From Chara braunii (lineage: Eukaryota; Streptophyta; Charophyceae; Charales; Characeae): 63,766 nucleotides of DNA. Below the pieces are notes generated by a model. The model saw nothing but the letters and a program-made list of their open reading frames with translations. It did no database searches and had not been told where the DNA came from. The DNA lies in assembly GCA_003427395.1 (NCBI GenBank), contig BFEA01000114.1:2967655-3031420 (forward strand), given 5' to 3'. This document shows, piece by piece, positions 57,836 to 63,766 of the stretch. Position numbers and translations under genes: made by a program. Each line of letters begins with the position of its first letter. Position 1 is the stretch's first letter.

Positions 57836-60800
57836 GTACGCATCACATATCCCTTTCCAATATACCCTTAAAGGCTACGCCCTTCTATTGTCTGCTTATA
57901 TGATTGTACGATATACTATTTATGACTTTCTCCAGGACTAAAGCACCAAAGACAAAAGGGTTATATGATTGAAATCGGAACGTGTCTGACGTTAAGAAAA
58001 GGAACCTAGCCTACATGGTCTTGAGAAAACAAAGGCAGTATGATAGAGACATCCGTTGGGGTCGTCACGCTGCCTGCATGGAATGACAAAAAGGGTACTC
58101 GCCGTGCGAACTACCCGGCCATCCACCTAACTAGTTAACTTTTGGCATGCATACATTGATGATAGGAAGATGCCGTGCATCTTCTCTGTTGGCTCACCAA
58201 CTAAATCCAAGACTAATCCAGTACTCCCGTAGGGTACACATTTTCAAACAACTAACAAAAGCAGAGGTAATAGGAGGTTCCCGTGGGGTTCTCCTATCAC
58301 TGAGCTAACTAGACTTATGAGGGGAAATGAGTACTCCCGGGTGAGTACACGAACTCCTAAGTCTAGATCGATCTGTGTGACTTCCGTGTAAGTCAACAAT
58401 ACCGTTTGCTCAATTGATACATAAAAGAGCAAATGAACGATCAGGGCGACTAACCTAAAAGTGGTCTTGATCTCTTACGCATCGAACTGGTATTAGGGTG
58501 ACTCCCGAGAGGGTTATCCTAATACTTTGTTTGATCTGAGGATCAACTAACAAGAAAAGAATGAGTTGATTATGTTTGGGCAAGTAAAAGGGGTATTCCC
58601 GGGTGAGTAACCCTGCTACCTGTTTTGGTATGTCTAAGAAGTTGGCTTGTCTAATTAACATTGAATCAGGTTATGTGAGGCTCCCAAGGAGTTCTCCTAT
58701 CACTTGATTTCACTAGACTTAGGGAGAGAATTAAGTACTCCCGAGTGAGTACACGAACTCCTAAGTCTAAGTCAATCCGGTCGGCTTCCGTGAAAGTTGA
58801 CTGATCCCCTACGCATCAAACTAGTAGTAGGGTGGCTCCCGGGTGGGTTATCCTAGTACTTGTTTCATCCAGAGATCTACTAACGAGGAAAAAGGTGAGT
58901 TGGTTATGTTTGGACAGGTTAAAGGGATACTCCCGGGTGAGTAACCTTGCTACTTGTTTTAGAACGACTAATGGATTGACATCGTTCGGATGCTAATGGC
59001 CTAACTATTTAAATCAGGTTATGGGAGGCTCCCGTGGAGTTCTCATATCACTTGATCTGACTAGACTTAGGAAGGGAATTAAGTACTCTCGGGTGAGTAC
59101 ACGAACTCCTAAGTCTAAGTCAATCCGGTCGACTTCCGTGAAAGTCGACATACCTCTTACTCACTCACGATGAGTGAGAGAAGTAGGGGAACGGTCAAGG
59201 CCACTTAACTTAGAGTTGTTTTGACTGATCTCCTACTCATCAAATTAGTAGTAGGGTAACTCCCGGGAGGGTTATCCTAATATTTGTTTGATTCAGAGGT
59301 CTACTAATGAAGAAATGGTGATTGTGTTTAGGCAGTAGAGGGATACTACCGGGTGAGTAATCCTACTACTTGTCTAGGTATGACTGATAGGCGGCATAAA
59401 TGAGTACTAACATTCGATCTGGTAACTTTCAAACCGGATATAGGAGGCTCCCGTAGAGTCATCATATAGCCTGCTTGGCTACATCCTAACGTACCAAGTA
59501 AGACACTTCGGCTTGTCTAAGTCCACTGACTTAATCCTGGCTCGTCTGACTTTAAGTAAGTAGTAGGGTGACTCCCGTAGGGTCATCCTATTACACTTGT
59601 GATGATAGACTGAGCTTTGATCAAGAAAGTAATAGGAGGCTTCTGGGAAGGCCGCCTATTACTAGCTTGAGCTCTGAATTGACACCTGAATCTGAAATGG
59701 GTTTTGGAACCACTTATCGTAACTAATACTCACTTGTGGGTTATCCGGTGAGTCTACCTGCTATACCCGCTACTTGCGTATGTCAGGACAAGAAGAATAA
59801 AAAGGAAAAGGGAGTGTTCCATCGGGGGCGACTCCAAAACTCCATAGGGAGGAGTAAAATGGAAGGCAAAAAGCGCAGGGACAAAGGGTTAGGAAAAAAG
59901 AGGCTTTGCGTAGCCTCAGTTTATTGAACAAGCTCCTAATGAGGAGTTGTCAACAGCATGAGTTAATCTCAGCTAGACTACCGCATAAAGCACCGGAGGG
60001 TGTGTTTGTCCACAAGAGAGAAAAATGCAAGGACTGAGAGTTGGGGAAGTATGAGTTTCCCTAAGACGACCTAGGACATAGGCAAGAAACTCCTTGAACA
60101 AGGAGGAAGAGTGACAGATGACTTATGGTAGGTAGAAGTTAGGGATTAGACACTGGGATGTTGATCCCAAAGCTCACAGACAAGATTTAAGGGCTCGACC
60201 CTTAATATGTGGGAATCGAGTGAAGATGTTGAATCTTTGTTGACCTGTGTGTGTGCAGGTCTTTGTTTTGGTCTACTGCAATCGAAGGAGAAGTCCTACA
60301 TAAAAGACTCAACTTTCTGTTATCACTCGATAACAGGTCGGTCGTTGCCGATTCAACTTTTCCTCCTTTGACTTGACACCTACATCTAAATCAAACCTTG
60401 TGATCAATAAAACTGTCACCTGTGGTCATCGCCTAAATGTTCCTGGTCACTCTCAATGGTCCTTTGAATAAATGTGAGGGGGTTGGGCTTGCATCTCAGG
60501 AAAGATAGAGCTGTCGTGCATGGTTTGGGGAGTGAGGGACAATGTCAATGGTTGATGGTTGACGCCGTTAGTGCATGGCATGTGAACTCTCTTTGCATTA
60601 TGTTGTGCAGGTCTGTTTTGTTCGTGAGTTTGAGATTGAACTGGACCTGATCTGTTGAAGAGTTCTGGACGCTCAACACTTGTGAAAGTGGGAAGGGTTC
60701 CCAGTGGTAACACCTTAATATTCATAATCAAGTCTTATATATTATTCTGATGATTCAGTCATACGTTAAGTAGAGTAAGATATCCTTTGGTAGCGACAAG

Positions 60801-61250
60801 GTTGTTTTAGTATTTTGAACACATTGGTCAGAAGGAGAATGTGTCTTTGAAATAGAAGCGGGAATAGACGACCGTCTCAAAGTTCGACCTGAATATCTGA
60901 CGGGTCAGTCCTAGGCGTCTTACCGCGCGTAGCCGGATTCATGCTACAGCGAACGAGTAAACGCCCTCGGCCGACCTACCTCTACTTAGGCATGTAAAAG
61001 CCTTCGCACGTGGGCCGGTAGCTCAGCAGGGATACGCCTACCTGAGGGTGGTGACAGCCCCTCGGGTAGAGGTAAGTTGTACCTCGCGACGTCCCGACCT
61101 GTCGCAGGGCGTCGTGAGAGGTATAGCACGTGCGCACGGTTGGAATGGTGACAAGTTGTTCTACGAAAATAAATCTTGTGTAACACGACCGTGAGGTTCA
61201 GCGCTCCTAGCGAGGTGCAGGACCGCCGCGCACGACAACGGTATCAGCCG
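57835..61250 (-). mobile_element. Family X element, copy B (inverted)
   Basis: The reverse complement follows copy A: GCTAGGAGCGCTGAACCTCA at the outer end (about 61215-61196), a tRNA A-box GGTAGCTCAGCAGGG readable on the plus strand at 61018, the stem-loop CTGTTATCGAGTGATAACAG at 60318-60337, CACTAACGGCGTCAACCATC, the array, and AGAAGGGCGTAGCC near 57,890. No long frame. Confidence 0.65.
58221..59720 (-). repeat. Hairpin array of X copy B, about 17 hairpins
   Basis: Core ACTCCCGGGTGAGT or GGCTCCCGTGGAGT with variable arms. Examples: GTAATAGGAG/CTCCTATCAC (58267, 58291), nested CTAGACTTA/TAAGTCTAG around GTACTC/GAGTAC (58309-58366), TGACTT/AAGTCA (58378, 58390), AGACTTAGG/CCTAAGTCT (58715, 58760 and 59063, 59108), GTCGACTT/AAGTCGAC (59128, 59142), AGTAATAGG/CCTATTACT (59628, 59655). 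Higher-order period about 350-400 bp. The pairs quoted are plus-strand. Confidence 0.8.
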
Positions 61251-63185
61251 CGAACGTGACCAACTTTCCTTTCCTTCCTGAGGTGAGTACCCACGGAGAT
61301 ACCTAGCCGGTCATACGACTAGGTTCGTGCATATCCCAATGGGACGAGAGCCACAACTCTTCAGATAGTTCGGCCAACGCATGCTATGGAGGGAGAGAGA
61401 GAGGGAGAGAGAGAGAGAGAGAGAGAGCAGCCGGATGTACGTTTCAGGGCAAGCGATGCACGGTTTAACGGGTAAGTCCCCTAACTCGGCAAGCCAAAAC
61501 CAAACGAACCTCCCGCAAAAACGCAGATAGATTCATTCGCAGTTTCAAACTGCTCTTCCCTCACGCAGCCTATACTCCTCACAGCGCCATAACTACCTTA
61601 TTGCTGCCAATTTTGGCAGCGCCATTCGACTCGCGGTACCTCAAAACTCCAGTCTAACATCTTAAACCGTCAGAAACGGTCACGAATCGACTGATTTAAC
61701 TAATCTTTTACCCCCTTTCGTCTTCCTTCCCGACTCCCTCCACGCACTCCATTTCCTCACTAGCTTACATCCTACTGACTCTTTGCTCAATCTAACTATC
61801 TCATTCAATTCGCTCGAGGTGAAAACCCCGAGATCACTTCTTTCCCTGCCCAAATCCACTCACAAACGAGCAAGATACACTCGTTTTTCCCTTCCTCTTT
61901 CCGCACTCCGCTATGCCTCCGCGTAGTCCCTTTTTCAACTAACTTCCTGTTTACTAACTTTCTGCTAAAACTAACCTCGAAATTGAGTTCGCCCTACCTG
62001 AAACCTCTAGATCGACTCTCTTCCCGCCCGTTTTCGTCAAGAATCGGGGGGGGTTTCACATTCCGCACCCCCCTCCAGCTTCAACCATAGCCCGTAATCT
62101 TCACATGCACCCGGCTCACTTTCCAGCCCGGGTTCGTTCCCTCGTTAGTACGTCGCTGCCCTCTACTGCTTGTCTCTCCTGCTGCCCGCTGCCAGCCCCC
62201 CCCCCTTACTTGCTAGCGCTCCGCTTCACCCAACTTCTTTCTCCGTCCCTGTTCCTGGCTGCGCCTACCACCTGCCCCCGTCTAGGTTCATCCACTCCGT
62301 TTTCCTATTCCTCCTCAGCACAGCGCGCGGTCTCAGGACTGCGCTGCAGAAATCCCCGACCGACCTGCATTCTTCCTGAAAAGAACTTTGACGGAACATG
62401 GTAGTAAATGGCCGTTTAGTCCTTCACCCCTATCGCTGTTTTCTTTCTCACTAAGACCCGAATGCACCTGGCGCGTTTTAACACCCGGGTCCATCCGCTC
62501 CCCCTCCTTTCTACGTCTGCTGCGTCTTTCCTTAGCGTCTGTCGTTACTTTGCCGCGCCTTACCCGCTACTACTAACACGATGCCCATCAGTCACCGCGG
62601 CCCGGCCCTACTGGCCCGACAGCCCAGACACTTCGCCTATCCCCCACAGCGCTGCGCCGGTAGTGGTTAGTGTTCCCCTTCGCGCAGTGGTACTGGCCAG
62701 GCACTTCAGCTATCCCTGAGGGAAACTCCGGGGGGGGACCAGCTACTGGACGGTAGTCCTTTGCCCCTGTACCCAAGTCCGACGAACGGTACGCACGTTA
62801 GTACTGCTGCGGCCTCCACCGCAGCCCCTCTAGTCCCTTCGCTCAGGCGGGGCTTACTACCCTTTCAAACCTCCTATGGGCAGCTCACACATAGGCAGTG
62901 GCCGCGGTGTCGGCGGAACGTCCCTGCCACAGGCCTGTAGCGTGGTCCCAGGTGCAGCAGACCCCGACGCGGATCTTGGTGGTAGTAGCAAATATTCAAA
63001 TGAGAACTTTGAGGTCCCCGGTGCTAGTCGCCCCGCGGTCAATTCGTGGTTGGTGGGCGGCGACAAAAATAATAAAATATCTAGAAAAATCCTAATCATC
63101 AAAGGACGACAGGCAGGGAAAAAGAAAAACGCTAACACCGCCTCGACGTCGCCATCGGCAACTTGAAACCCAAAGGGGGTAGCCC
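61251..63185. other. Intergenic stretch, no gene seen
   Basis: A (GA)n tract lies at 61389-61426. The rest, pyrimidine-rich at 61.7-62.6 kb, has only short motif-free frames up to 99 codons. No RNA gene recognised. Confidence 0.45.
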
Positions 63186-63189
63186 CATC

Positions 63190-63766
63190 GGGCCCTCAAT
63201 CCCTCGGCCTTCCTTGTGCTACTTTAATGACCTCGGGTCGCCGCCGCTCGACCTCGATCCCCGAACCTCGCAGATAGAAGTCCGACGTCGTAACCAATAA
63301 TGCTAGGCCCAAGTCTGGGTCTAACTCCGGCGGACGCCTAAACAAGCGGACACTGCGCGACGCGCCAAGCTATCGAAACGCCTTCAGAAGTCACATTGTT
63401 GTCGATGCCGTCCTCCGCACGTACGCAGAACTCACAGGCAAGCACCTCAATCAACGAGACATAGTCTTTTTAATCCCTATCTAATCAGAACAAAAAAATC
63501 CGGCCGGCGTTCACGCCGACTCTTCAACCACCAACAAGTATAAAGATCACGCGCGCCTCAAGTCTGCGCGCCCACACACTCTTTACTCTAGTCAACCATC
63601 AGCCGCACAGACAACGAACCCTTCCACGATTCGTGAGGTATATTCAATCTTTAAACCAAAGTTATTTTCTGCCACTTGCAAAAACCAGCGCGGATACCCT
63701 TGTAAGGGTATTCGCGCCGACATTAGTGATTAGGACAATGATCAAGCCCAGTCCCTTTACAAGAAA
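63190..63766 (+). mobile_element. Family Z end, copy 3 (cut by window edge)
   Basis: A tRNA-like part (minus strand, B-box-like GAGGTTCGGGGATC, about 63244-63312), then the hairpin GCGCGGATACCCTTGTAAGG with its complement at 63688-63717 (14 pairs, one a G-T). It is followed at once by a copy C type unit (GTGATTAGGACAATGATCAA). Confidence 0.5.

Overview
This is nuclear-type eukaryotic DNA: canonical GT-AG introns, long microsatellites, two assembly gaps placed in microsatellites, and very low gene density. The single gene I can support encodes a J-domain protein whose N-terminal layout resembles the plant-type J-protein family. Together with the large repeat load, this suggests the green-plant lineage. 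A large-genome streptophyte alga such as Chara would fit, but I cannot prove the species from the sequence.

Layout. 1-9.66 kb: intergenic, with several tandem duplications and one decayed coding-like patch. 9,667-22,159 (minus strand): a four-exon J-domain gene (about 1,041 aa) with a 7.6 kb first intron. That intron holds a U6 snRNA retropseudogene, a perfect 36-bp inverted repeat, minisatellites and a tRNA-like repeat. 22.2-29.6 kb: upstream and intergenic DNA with a 756-nt gap, a cluster of tRNA-derived SINE-like repeats, a MITE-like element and a 0.2 kb tandem array. 30-63.8 kb: no plausible gene; nested copies of repeat families that I call X, Y, V and Z.

Family X has four copies: 30.2-33.4 kb (+), 42.95-46.1 kb (+), 46.1-49.6 kb (+) and 57.8-61.25 kb (-). 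They share a 5' region and a conserved stem-loop. Each then carries an array of short hairpins 1.5-2.3 kb further in. Within one array the loop is nearly constant while the stem arms differ from unit to unit and remain complementary. Each copy has its own loop sequence. Family Z shows the same behaviour around the core ACCCTTGTAAGGGT. This constant-loop, covarying-stem design across non-coding elements is the most unusual thing in the window and I know of no described family that matches it.

Family assignments X, Y, V and Z rest on reading similarities by eye; their boundaries are approximate.
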